Shown here: positions 20,158 to 29,982 of the stretch, in pieces
Layout of the letters: each line of letters opens with the position of its first letter
Position numbering within the stretch: the stretch's first letter is position 1
NCBI GenBank assembly: GCA_030765625.1
Contig: JAVCCF010000117.1
Span: 1-59,378, forward strand
Source of the DNA: Candidatus Tenebribacter burtonii
Lineage (GTDB): Bacteria; Cloacimonadota; Cloacimonadia; Cloacimonadales; TCS61
Reading direction: 5' to 3'
Length of the DNA stretch: 59,378 bases
Notes under the pieces: generated by a model
Seen by the model: the letters and a program-made list of their open reading frames with translations, nothing else
Database searches by the model: none
Told to the model about the DNA's origin: nothing
Program-made: the position numbers and the translations under genes

Positions 20158-21681
20158 ATGACTAAACAAAAAAGAACAGCGATAAATCCAAAAAGAAACG
20201 AGGATTATCCTAGCTGGTATCAGGAAGTCGTAAAAGCTGCCGATATGGCAGAAAACAGTGATGTTCGCGGCTGTATGGTGATTAAACCCTGGGGATATGC
20301 AATATGGGAAAATATTCAAAAGAACTTAGATACAATGTTCAAAGATACAGGTCACGTTAATGCCTACTTCCCACTTTTTATTCCAAAAAGCTTTTTTGAA
20401 AAAGAAGCCGAACATGTAGAAGGTTTTGCCAAAGAATGTGCAGTTGTTACACATACCAGATTAGAGGATGATGGGAAAGGCGGATTGAAACCTGCCGGAA
20501 AATTAACCGAAGAACTTATTGTGCGTCCAACAAGTGAAACCATTATTGGGGCATCATTCAGCAAATGGATAAATTCTTATCGCGACCTGCCTTTGCTGAT
20601 AAATCAATGGGCAAATGTTGTAAGATGGGAAATGCGAACTAGATTATTCCTGCGTACTACAGAATTTTTATGGCAAGAAGGACACACTGCTCACGCAACT
20701 AAAAAAGATGCATTGAAAGAAACTTTTAAGATGTTAAATGTTTATGCAGATTTCGCTGAGAAATTTCTTGCTATGCCGGTAATTATGGGTGAAAAAACTG
20801 AATCCGAAAGATTCCCTGGAGCATTAAATACTTTCTCCATAGAAGCAATGATGCAGGATAAAAAAGCTCTTCAATCAGGAACTTCTCATTTCTTAGGATT
20901 AAATTTTGCGAAAGCTTCCAATATAAAATTCCAAAATAAAGAAGGAAAAGAGGAATACGCATGGACCACTTCATGGGGCGTTTCTACAAGACTTATCGGC
21001 GCTCTTATAATGGCTCATAGCGATGATGATGGATTAGTGCTCCCTCCAAAGATTGCCCCTTCACATATTGTCATAGTCCCAATTTACAGAACTGATGAAG
21101 AGCGAATAAAGGTCATAACTTTTATTGATGAGCTTATCTCAAAATTAAAGAAATTGAGATACAATGAGGAGAAAATTCGATACCAAGTTGATGATCGTGA
21201 TATGCGTGGTGGTGAAAAACTATGGGATTGGACCAAGAAAGGTGTTCCTGTAAGACTTGAGATCGGACCTCGTGATATTGAGAATAATTCTGTTTTCATG
21301 GGGAGAAGAGATAAGGATGCAAAAGATAAAACCGGAATAAATGTAGATGATTTTATAAACAACCTTACAAATATTCTTGATGATATTCAACAAAATATCT
21401 ATGAAAAAGCTTTTAGCTTCCGTAATGAGAATACAATAAACATTGATGATAAAGATGAATTCTATAAATTCTTTACACCAAAAAATAAGAACAATCCTGA
21501 GATTCATGGTGGATTTGCAATGAGCCACTGGTGCGGAAATGCAGATTGTGAAGAGAAGATCAAAGATGACTTAAAAGTAACGATCCGCTGCATTCCAATT
21601 AATGCGCAAGAAGAAACAGGAAAATGTATTTATTGCGGAAAAGAAAGTAAAAAACGCGTGATTTTCGCAAAGGCATATTAA
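20158..21681 (+). CDS. proS: Prolyl-tRNA synthetase, archaeal/eukaryal-type
   Basis: 507 aa, class II motifs, no long bacterial editing insertion, C-terminal zinc-like C..C...CxxC module and terminal Tyr (FAKAY). Confidence 0.93.
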   Translation: MTKQKRTAINPKRNEDYPSWYQEVVKAADMAENSDVRGCMVIKPWGYAIWENIQKNLDTMFKDTGHVNAYFPLFIPKSFFEKEAEHVEGFAKECAVVTHTRLEDDGKGGLKPAGKLTEELIVRPTSETIIGASFSKWINSYRDLPLLINQWANVVRWEMRTRLFLRTTEFLWQEGHTAHATKKDALKETFKMLNVYADFAEKFLAMPVIMGEKTESERFPGALNTFSIEAMMQDKKALQSGTSHFLGLNFAKASNIKFQNKEGKEEYAWTTSWGVSTRLIGALIMAHSDDDGLVLPPKIAPSHIVIVPIYRTDEERIKVITFIDELISKLKKLRYNEEKIRYQVDDRDMRGGEKLWDWTKKGVPVRLEIGPRDIENNSVFMGRRDKDAKDKTGINVDDFINNLTNILDDIQQNIYEKAFSFRNENTINIDDKDEFYKFFTPKNKNNPEIHGGFAMSHWCGNADCEEKIKDDLKVTIRCIPINAQEETGKCIYCGKESKKRVIFAKAY

Positions 21682-22496
21682 TGGATTTTTATATCAATAA
21701 AGGTGACGAAATAGAATTATTCAAGCTTCTTAAAGCTGCTGGTGTATGTGATTATTACAGTGATATCCGTCATTTTATAAAAGATGGTCTTGTAAAAGTT
21801 AATGGAGAAATTAATAAACTCAAACATACAATGATAAAGATTGGTGATCTGGTTGAATATAAAGAACATAAGATCAATATCTTAGAAAGTAGACCAAAAA
21901 AAGAACAGCGAGAAGAAAGAGAACAAATCTCAAAAGAGCAGAGACCGCACTCTCAACGAGTTCAACATGGTAAATTTAAATCTTGGAGACCTAAACCAAT
22001 CGAATTGGAAAATGAACTTGAAAATGAAATTTACATGATATCACAAAAATTACACGAAAAATTATTATACAAAAAACTCACACTTTCACTTGCAGAATCT
22101 TGTACTGGTGGAATGATACAAGAAATAATTACATCAAATTCCGGTGCATCAGAATATTTTATGGGTGGAATTGTTAGTTACTCAAATCAGGCAAAAATTA
22201 ATATTCTGAATGTTAATCCTGAAACGCTAAATAAATTTGGAGCAGTGTCCAAAGAGACTGTAATAGAAATGGTTGAAGGTACAAAAAAGATATTTGGAAC
22301 AGATATTTCCGCTTCAATTACTGGTATTGCCGGTCCTTCTGGAGGAACTCCTGAAAAGCCTGTCGGAACAATCTATATTGCCATTTCTATTAATGACAAA
22401 ATAATAAGCAGAAAATTGTCTCTTTCGGGAAATCGAGAAAATATCAGAAAAAAATCAGTTTTAATATTATTTAAACTATTTTTAGAAAATATATAA
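21681..22496 (+). CDS. S4 RNA-binding domain fused to CinA C-terminal (PncC, NMN amidohydrolase) domain
   Basis: N-term IELFKLLKAAGVCDYYSDIRHFIKDGLVKVNGEI...IKIGDLVEY (S4); C-term LSLAESCTGGMIQEIITSNSGASEYFMGGIVSYSN...SITGIAGPSGGTPEKPVGTIYIAI (CinA-C). Confidence 0.88.
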   Translation: MDFYINKGDEIELFKLLKAAGVCDYYSDIRHFIKDGLVKVNGEINKLKHTMIKIGDLVEYKEHKINILESRPKKEQREEREQISKEQRPHSQRVQHGKFKSWRPKPIELENELENEIYMISQKLHEKLLYKKLTLSLAESCTGGMIQEIITSNSGASEYFMGGIVSYSNQAKINILNVNPETLNKFGAVSKETVIEMVEGTKKIFGTDISASITGIAGPSGGTPEKPVGTIYIAISINDKIISRKLSLSGNRENIRKKSVLILFKLFLENI

Positions 22497-22553
22497 TTCT
22501 TGCCAAAAAAAACATTATTCGTTTTTTTTACTAAAATAAAATTGGAGACTTAG

Positions 22554-25500
22554 ATGTACAAAATTGCATTGATAATAATATTATTCATTGTTTCTAGTTT
22601 GATCTTTGCTGATAATTTTGAGGTAATCAGCCAAACCGAGAATGAAATGATTGTAAAATTCATTCTACCAGAATTTGAAAGTGAAATAATCTCAACAAAA
22701 TTTGGATCTTTCAATAAAATAGTTTGTGCTGATGCATTATATCCAGTTGAAGAAGGATATCCCTTATTGCCTTTTTTTACTGAGATAATCGGGTTACCAA
22801 TTGATGGAGATGTTTCCTTCCAAATAATAGAAAAAAAACAAAGAACTATTCCTAACTTTAAAGTATATCCAGCAGAAAAAATGATTCCTTCCGATACAGA
22901 TGTAGACTATCAATTTTATTTAGAGAAAAAAATATATAATTCAACTGTACTTTATCCTGCAAATATTATAGAGAAAGGCTCTCCTGCATATATCGGTGAC
23001 AGATATTTTACTGGATTCAACATTCATCCATTTCAATACAGAGGAAAGAATGCCGAACTTTTAGTGACCGAAGAGTTGACGTTGCGTATTGATATTACAG
23101 GTAATAAAAGTAGAAGCATTTCACAAGGTGAGAATTATATTGATAAAATTGCTGACTCTTTTTTTCTAAATAACACTTATTCTACAAATTGGAGAAAAGA
23201 AAAACAGAAATCGGAATATATCCCATTAAGAGAAGGTGATGATGTAAATGAGCTTCGTATCATCGTTACCAATGAAGGAATTTACAAAATAAGCTATGAG
23301 TATATTATTGAAACCCTGGCATCTCTGGACTTTCCAATTGAATATGAAATGGCTTTTGACTGGGATAATATAGATCCTCGAAATTTAGAATTAACCTGTA
23401 TGGGAAATCAGGTTCCAATACATTTTGTAGGAGCTGCAGATGGTTCTTTTGATCAGGGAGATTACTTTGAGTTCTACGGAGACATCCATTACGGTGAAAA
23501 TCATTATTACGATGATTATACATCGGAAAATTCTTATTATTTAACATTATTGGATCACCCCGGAAGCAGAATGGCAGTAGAAAATGGTGGATTAGGAAAT
23601 ATCCAAACGGGAGAATACATTATTCCAGAATCATATCAATATACTGTTCATTTCGAACAACAGAATACGAAGGATCATCTTGGAGCTCAGATTAGACCAC
23701 CAGTAAATTACTATTACCGTGAAGATATCTGGTTTTGGGATAGAATTTATTCTCCATCATTAGAAATATACTCTTTTGACCTTCAATATCCAGATCAGCG
23801 TCCTACAAAAAGATTTACAGCACAAATCTGTCTTTTCAGCGTTACATTTAATAAAGATAATTATAATCAGATCAACCACTCTGCTCAAATCAATATTAAT
23901 TCATCACAGATTGGCTCTCATGAATGGAATGGACAAGCCGAACAAATATTTGATAATTTAAGTAATCCAATACACAATAGTTATTTATTTCATGGTGAGA
24001 ATAATTTATACGTAAATCTTCCGGGAATTCTCGGCATAGAAAATCAGCAGGTTATGCTTGATTACTTTGATGTGACTTACTGGCGTGAATATAAAACCGA
24101 TACAGATGAAATGAAATTTACCGAACCTCAAGATGAAGAACTAGGTTTATTCCAATTTGAACTGAATAATTTTTCTACTGATCAAGTTTCTGTCTATAAA
24201 TTGGGAACAAGTTTTATTGAGAATATTCATGCAGAATCCTTTTTAGGAAATGGCTCTCCACCTTTTAAGATATCTTTTCAGGATAGTCTGTTCAATCAAA
24301 ATACAAAGTATATTGCAGTCACGGAGAATAAGAAGAAATTACCTTCTAGAATTCTTCCGAATATACCTTCTAATTTAAAATCACAAACCAATTTTGCTAA
24401 ATACATTGTGATTACAATAACAGATTTCATTGAGAATGAATCACTTATGCAATTTAAGCTAAAATGGGAAGAGCAGGGCAAGATTGTGAAGATCGTTGCC
24501 TTACAGGATATATTTGATGAATTCAACTATGGTATACGTTCTGCTCAATCAATAAAAGATTTCATCCAGTATGCTTATAATAACTGGAGTGGTTCTGGCG
24601 TGACCCATGTTCTTTTCATGGGAGATGGAATTACTGATGAGAGAGATAATAGTTCCAGTCGTGTATTTAACCTTATCCCATTCAAAAAAGTTTGGGTTGA
24701 AATACGAGGTGCTATCCCCAGCGATAACTGGCTTGGTTGTATTGTTGGTAATGATCTGGTTTCTGATGTCGCGATTGGTCGTATTAATATTTGGGAAGAA
24801 GATCAAATTGAAGACGTTGTTAACAAAACAATCCAATATATTGAACAACCGAATTTTCAAGATCTCTGGCATAGTCATGTTACTCTTGCCGCTGGCGGTA
24901 ACCCGTCAGAAGGAGCTATTTTCGCTGTTCAATCTGAAATAGTCCGTTCAACCTGGATACCTGATAATTTTAATGTAAGTCGTGTTTATTGTAATCCTGA
25001 TACATTACCGGAATCTTATGGTGGGAATACAACAGATCTAATTAGTAATATTAATGATGGAACCATTTACCTGCAATTTATGGGTCATGGCGGCGGTTAT
25101 GTTTGGGCAGATTATAACCTTTTAAATATTGCTGATATTTCAACTTTTAATAATGAAAATTTTCCATTAGTAGCCAGCCTTTCGTGTTATGGTTCTGCTT
25201 TCAATACACCTCAGAGTTCTTGTATTGGAGAAGAATTGATTCTACGTCCAAATCGTGGGGCTATTGGACATTTTGGCTTTACAGGATATGGTTATCTATA
25301 TGCTGATCTTGCTATGAGCAAACATCTTACAGAAGCTATTTTTGATAAACATATATCTTCTACTGGAGAGATTGCAAATTTTGCTAAAGCCAAGTTTTTT
25401 GCCTCTTATAATTTTTCTAATATAGGAATAGCATTAACTCACGGTTTTGCCTTTTTAGGCGATCCAATGATCGAGATTATTTTACCTTACGATCAGAAAC

Positions 25501-27563
25501 AAATTGATCTAAATAAATACAATCTTGTAGAAGGTGATACTTTAGAAATTAGTTCTCATGTTGGTTCGCAAATAAGTAATGGGAAATTTGTGGTTTTTGA
25601 TGAAGATGATTCTCAACTGCCACTTAATCAATATTATCCTTTTGAAATCCCAACAATAAATGATTCACTCAAGGTTTCTGATTTTATTGTTCCGGAAAAT
25701 AATGATCTTATTTATTCTCAATATGTAAAATTATTTGCTTATGGTGAAAATGGTGAAATAACCAGCATTACAAATTATACAGTAGGTCAAGCAGCAATGG
25801 TAAATCTAGAAATTATTCCAGATCCTCCTGAAGATGGAGAGCCAATAAATATCCGTGCTGATTTCTTTGATGAAGATGGATTAGGAGATATCTATTTCGT
25901 ACTGGAGCCAAGTCTTTCTACAATTGAGATGATAAATATAGAAGATCATAAATATGAATTAGAAACTCCACTACCTGCATATTCAGCCGGAAATGAAATA
26001 AAATTTCATTTTAAAATATTTGATTCTATTGGAGATTCCACGATCACGAATACTGAGATTATCCTTGTTGCAGGTCCTGATCTTGTAATGGAACATTTTG
26101 AACTTACCGAATTTGAAAATGCACCTGCTGCAAAAGTGCTTATTCGAAATTCCGGCTCAATAGTCGCAGATTCCTGCAATCTAAGATTATATGATGTTAC
26201 AAATAATCCATTATTATTAACAACCATTCAGATATCACCTCTTGCTGTTCTTGCGAACAGATGGGAATTTATCCCAGTTCCTCTTCTGAATGGAGAAATT
26301 GAATTTCGTGCTGTTGTTAATGAAAATGAAGAATCTTTTTCTGAGATCAATACTTTTAATAATACAATCAATTCTGATGTTTATTCAATAAATATGTTTG
26401 AAGTTGGAACTTCCAGTTCACCAGTTTCAGCAATGAGTTTAGATAATAATTTACTTTGTGAATTTCCACAGGATTTTTTAGCAGAACCTACAATTTTCTA
26501 CATAAATTCAATCATTATAGAAGATCCGATAGACCAACCGGATATTAAACAGATCTTTCCAGCAAACAGAACCAATTCATTCTGTTATGACATTGGAACT
26601 CTTGATGAATCATGTCTGGCAGACTCTATTGGTCATTTCCAAAATAATAAATCAATTACGCTAACTTTCAGCTATAATCGGGCAAATTCACTTACACAAT
26701 TTATGGAAACTGAAGGTAATTTTAATATCTATAGATGGGAAAGTGAATTCAATAAGTGGATAAAATATGGTGGTTTAATGGATTCTGTCGCAAATACTGT
26801 AACTTATGAAGTAAATAGAACTGGGATATATTCCATCTTACAAAATAAGGATGACCAACCACCGTATATTGAAGCAAATGTTGAGGGACAGGAATATACA
26901 CAAACTTTAAATTCTAGTCCAGGACAAGAATTTACTCATGGTGGATATATTTCTAAAGATGGCGTGATCTCATTTATCTTGATGGATGCCAACGGAATTG
27001 ATGTATTTGAAAACAGCATAACACTTTATCTTTCTGATGGAACAAATGTTACAGAAATTGGGAGTGACGAATATGCATTAACCATAACTCCCGGAAATCT
27101 TAATCAACTCCCTCTTAAATATCAATTGAATAATCTTACAAAAGGAACTTATTATATTACTTTGGAGTGTCATGACGTTAACGGAAATGAGGAAAATCTG
27201 GAAATTGAATTTATTGTAAATGAAAAGTTTGATATTATAAATTTTGCTAATTATCCTAACCCAGTAAAAACCGTTACCGTTAACTATCACAATTCAGGTA
27301 GAACCAGATTCACTTATGTTCTTACAGATGATGCCGATAAGGTTAATATAAAAATATATACCGTAAGTGGAAGATTGATAAAAACATTCAAGAATATTCC
27401 TTCTTCCGTTGGATATCACGAATATCCCCGCACAACTCTTGGCTGGGATTGCAGGGATAAAGATGGATACTTTCTAGCAAATGGTGTATATTTCTATCGC
27501 ATTACAGCAACTAAAGGTAATAAAAAGATTGAGAAAACCCAGAAAATGGCAATCTTAAAATAG
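22554..27563 (+). CDS. Gingipain-family C25 peptidase with FlgD-like C-terminus; candidate T9SS sortase PorU
   Basis: 1669 aa, signal peptide, His motif FMGHGGG and Cys motif SLSCYGSAF, C-terminal NYPNPVKTVTVNYH...FTYVLTDDADKVNIKIYTVSGRLIKTF; adjacent to PorV-like gene. Confidence 0.8.
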   Translation: MYKIALIIILFIVSSLIFADNFEVISQTENEMIVKFILPEFESEIISTKFGSFNKIVCADALYPVEEGYPLLPFFTEIIGLPIDGDVSFQIIEKKQRTIPNFKVYPAEKMIPSDTDVDYQFYLEKKIYNSTVLYPANIIEKGSPAYIGDRYFTGFNIHPFQYRGKNAELLVTEELTLRIDITGNKSRSISQGENYIDKIADSFFLNNTYSTNWRKEKQKSEYIPLREGDDVNELRIIVTNEGIYKISYEYIIETLASLDFPIEYEMAFDWDNIDPRNLELTCMGNQVPIHFVGAADGSFDQGDYFEFYGDIHYGENHYYDDYTSENSYYLTLLDHPGSRMAVENGGLGNIQTGEYIIPESYQYTVHFEQQNTKDHLGAQIRPPVNYYYREDIWFWDRIYSPSLEIYSFDLQYPDQRPTKRFTAQICLFSVTFNKDNYNQINHSAQININSSQIGSHEWNGQAEQIFDNLSNPIHNSYLFHGENNLYVNLPGILGIENQQVMLDYFDVTYWREYKTDTDEMKFTEPQDEELGLFQFELNNFSTDQVSVYKLGTSFIENIHAESFLGNGSPPFKISFQDSLFNQNTKYIAVTENKKKLPSRILPNIPSNLKSQTNFAKYIVITITDFIENESLMQFKLKWEEQGKIVKIVALQDIFDEFNYGIRSAQSIKDFIQYAYNNWSGSGVTHVLFMGDGITDERDNSSSRVFNLIPFKKVWVEIRGAIPSDNWLGCIVGNDLVSDVAIGRINIWEEDQIEDVVNKTIQYIEQPNFQDLWHSHVTLAAGGNPSEGAIFAVQSEIVRSTWIPDNFNVSRVYCNPDTLPESYGGNTTDLISNINDGTIYLQFMGHGGGYVWADYNLLNIADISTFNNENFPLVASLSCYGSAFNTPQSSCIGEELILRPNRGAIGHFGFTGYGYLYADLAMSKHLTEAIFDKHISSTGEIANFAKAKFFASYNFSNIGIALTHGFAFLGDPMIEIILPYDQKQIDLNKYNLVEGDTLEISSHVGSQISNGKFVVFDEDDSQLPLNQYYPFEIPTINDSLKVSDFIVPENNDLIYSQYVKLFAYGENGEITSITNYTVGQAAMVNLEIIPDPPEDGEPINIRADFFDEDGLGDIYFVLEPSLSTIEMINIEDHKYELETPLPAYSAGNEIKFHFKIFDSIGDSTITNTEIILVAGPDLVMEHFELTEFENAPAAKVLIRNSGSIVADSCNLRLYDVTNNPLLLTTIQISPLAVLANRWEFIPVPLLNGEIEFRAVVNENEESFSEINTFNNTINSDVYSINMFEVGTSSSPVSAMSLDNNLLCEFPQDFLAEPTIFYINSIIIEDPIDQPDIKQIFPANRTNSFCYDIGTLDESCLADSIGHFQNNKSITLTFSYNRANSLTQFMETEGNFNIYRWESEFNKWIKYGGLMDSVANTVTYEVNRTGIYSILQNKDDQPPYIEANVEGQEYTQTLNSSPGQEFTHGGYISKDGVISFILMDANGIDVFENSITLYLSDGTNVTEIGSDEYALTITPGNLNQLPLKYQLNNLTKGTYYITLECHDVNGNEENLEIEFIVNEKFDIINFANYPNPVKTVTVNYHNSGRTRFTYVLTDDADKVNIKIYTVSGRLIKTFKNIPSSVGYHEYPRTTLGWDCRDKDGYFLANGVYFYRITATKGNKKIEKTQKMAILK

Positions 27564-27572
27564 GTAATAAAA

Positions 27573-28586
27573 ATGAAGAAAGTTATTATAGTTTTAGTAA
27601 TATTGCTTTTATCAATCACTCTTTCGGCAGGGAGATATGCCGGCGACTTCATGGTGATAGGTTCCGGAGTTCGTTCTTCAGGAATGGGAAAAGCATTTAC
27701 CGCAATTGCTAATGATGGTTCTGCAATATATTGGAATGCCTCAGGTATTGCACAAATGCGGAAAACAGAAATTGGAGTAATGAGGGCATTTTTGTACAAT
27801 GGCCTCGCCTCTTATGATAATTTCAGTTTCTGCCAACCTCTTCCCAGTGATGTAACAATTGGTTTCAACTGGACCAGATTATCTATTGATGATATCCCTG
27901 TTTTTTTAGAAGAACATCTAGTGGGAAATCCTAGTTTCCGTTCTGCATATTTTGAATATAATTTAACAGGAGATCCAGATGGCTGGATGACCAGTACTGA
28001 TGATTTTCTGCAATTTGCTTTTGCAAAACATCTTCATTATGACCTGAATCTTGGTTGGTTATTTTTTGACGTTCCATTTGAATTTTACTTTGGCGGAAAT
28101 ATTAAATATATTAAACGCAAAATCGATGAGAGTATTGGAAATGGAACCGGATTTGATTTCTCGCTATTAACCAGAACAAGCCTTGCTGTTCTTTTTGAAA
28201 AAGATTGGTTGGGAGATTTCACTTTTGGAGTCAACTTCCAGGATATTGGAGGAAGCAATATTACCTGGGAAGTGGTTGATGATAATTCTGATCATCAAGA
28301 TGAAGTATTGATGAACAGTAAATTAGGAATGGCAGTAATTCAACCCCTTCCAAGTATTAATTCCATAATTACGATATCACACGATATTGATTACATTTAC
28401 AGCACAGTACATCATTTCGGATTAGAATATAAATATAAAGATTTGCTTGAAGTTCGCTTGGGATATTATGATACTAATTTTACAACCGGTCTTACAATAA
28501 TGTATAAAGATTTTGCACTTGATTACGCATTTCTCACAAATAATCTAGCCAGTACAAATCGTGTCGGATTAAGAGTTAATTTTTAA
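27573..28586 (+). CDS. PorV/PorQ-family outer-membrane protein
   Basis: Signal peptide, GSGVRSSGMGKAFTAIANDGSAIYWNASGIA N-terminal motif typical of PorV. Confidence 0.8.
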   Translation: MKKVIIVLVILLLSITLSAGRYAGDFMVIGSGVRSSGMGKAFTAIANDGSAIYWNASGIAQMRKTEIGVMRAFLYNGLASYDNFSFCQPLPSDVTIGFNWTRLSIDDIPVFLEEHLVGNPSFRSAYFEYNLTGDPDGWMTSTDDFLQFAFAKHLHYDLNLGWLFFDVPFEFYFGGNIKYIKRKIDESIGNGTGFDFSLLTRTSLAVLFEKDWLGDFTFGVNFQDIGGSNITWEVVDDNSDHQDEVLMNSKLGMAVIQPLPSINSIITISHDIDYIYSTVHHFGLEYKYKDLLEVRLGYYDTNFTTGLTIMYKDFALDYAFLTNNLASTNRVGLRVNF

Positions 28587-28599
28587 CAGGGAGTTCAAT

Positions 28600-29421
28600 A
28601 TGAAAATATCTCTTTTACTAATAATACTAACTTTTCTATTGTTGGGATGCACCGGGGAAGAAAGCCTGGGAGTTGATACTATAGCACCTAATAAACCGGA
28701 ATTGGTTCCTCATATAGGAGACACAGGAGATATTATTTCAGGTTTTCAGGGTGACATTGATACTCTAAATTTCTATAATACTTACGATATTGATTTTGAA
28801 AATAATGGCATGGATGCAGTTATGGAAGGTGATTGGATTAAAACACAATGGTTCCATTTTGAAGACTCTGATATAGATTATCTAAGAATATTCAGGTTCA
28901 GTGCACAAGATTATTACTCCGATACATTAAATTTTGTACAGATCATTGATACTGTTGATTATGACAATCAAATCTATTATTTAGATAGAACTTCAATGAT
29001 AGGTAAAAATTATTTCTATTTTATTGAAGTATTTGATAATGCCGGGAATTCAACACTTTCTGATACGACCGGATATAAATTGATAGATAAGCCATATCTA
29101 ATATCGCCTGTTGATAATGATTCCTATCAAAACAGTGATGACATAGTTTTCATTTGGGAACGGGTAGGATATGATGCACTACAACACAGGTTGCTGGTCT
29201 TTAATGAAACTAGAGAGCTTATCTGGCAAAATACACCATTAGGTCAAGAAACTTTCATTGTTCCATATGAAGGACCTCTGATTGACCCGGGCTCTGAACT
29301 GATCTGGCGGGTTGATGCTATTGGTGATACTTATTCAACACCAAGCCCAATTGAGGGTAATTATTACATTGTAGAATCTGGATCTGAATCCATAGAACGA
29401 TATATATTCATAGATGAGTAA
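28600..29421 (+). CDS. Putative lipoprotein with fibronectin-like modules
   Basis: Lipobox LLLGC; WERVGYDALQHRLLVFNE type repeats. Confidence 0.55.
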   Translation: MKISLLLIILTFLLLGCTGEESLGVDTIAPNKPELVPHIGDTGDIISGFQGDIDTLNFYNTYDIDFENNGMDAVMEGDWIKTQWFHFEDSDIDYLRIFRFSAQDYYSDTLNFVQIIDTVDYDNQIYYLDRTSMIGKNYFYFIEVFDNAGNSTLSDTTGYKLIDKPYLISPVDNDSYQNSDDIVFIWERVGYDALQHRLLVFNETRELIWQNTPLGQETFIVPYEGPLIDPGSELIWRVDAIGDTYSTPSPIEGNYYIVESGSESIERYIFIDE

Positions 29422-29476
29422 ATTATCTTGACGTTAGACTATGAAAAAAATTATTAAAAATTTCCAAGGAGAATAA

Positions 29477-29968
29477 ATGAGAAAAGCAATATTTATTATT
29501 TTTTTAGCAATTATAACTTTTGATTTATGGGCTCAATCAGAAAGTAGTAGTGCTTTTAGTTATAACCAAGGAGCTGTTTATCAGTATTCAGGTTCTCTTA
29601 CAGGGACTGGACAGCTAAAGATCAGAACCTATATTTGGGGACAGGTTAGAAATCCGGGGCTTTATATTATTCCTGATGATACAGATTTGTTAACATTGAT
29701 CTCATCTGCCGGTGGTCCTACAGAAAATGCAAAGCTTACCAAAATTCGAATAATTCGATCTACAACAGAGGGCGAAAAGGTTATATGGGTTGATTTAAAA
29801 GAATATCTAAAAACCGGACAGGCAGAATTAATACCAATTTTAAAACCAGGAGATACTATAATTGTGTCTGGTTCCACATATTATGCATTTACAAAAGCAG
29901 TTAACTGGCTTTCTCAGATCGCTGTAATATTGAGTGTTTATATAGCAATTTCAAATGTAAGTAAATAA
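29477..29968 (+). CDS. SLBB-domain protein (polysaccharide export associated)
   Basis: IRTYIWGQVRNPGLYIIPDDTDLLTLISSAGGPTENAKLTKIRIIR is an SLBB module; followed by Wzc-like kinase. Confidence 0.75.
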   Translation: MRKAIFIIFLAIITFDLWAQSESSSAFSYNQGAVYQYSGSLTGTGQLKIRTYIWGQVRNPGLYIIPDDTDLLTLISSAGGPTENAKLTKIRIIRSTTEGEKVIWVDLKEYLKTGQAELIPILKPGDTIIVSGSTYYAFTKAVNWLSQIAVILSVYIAISNVSK

Positions 29969-29982
29969 ACATATGAGGTAAA

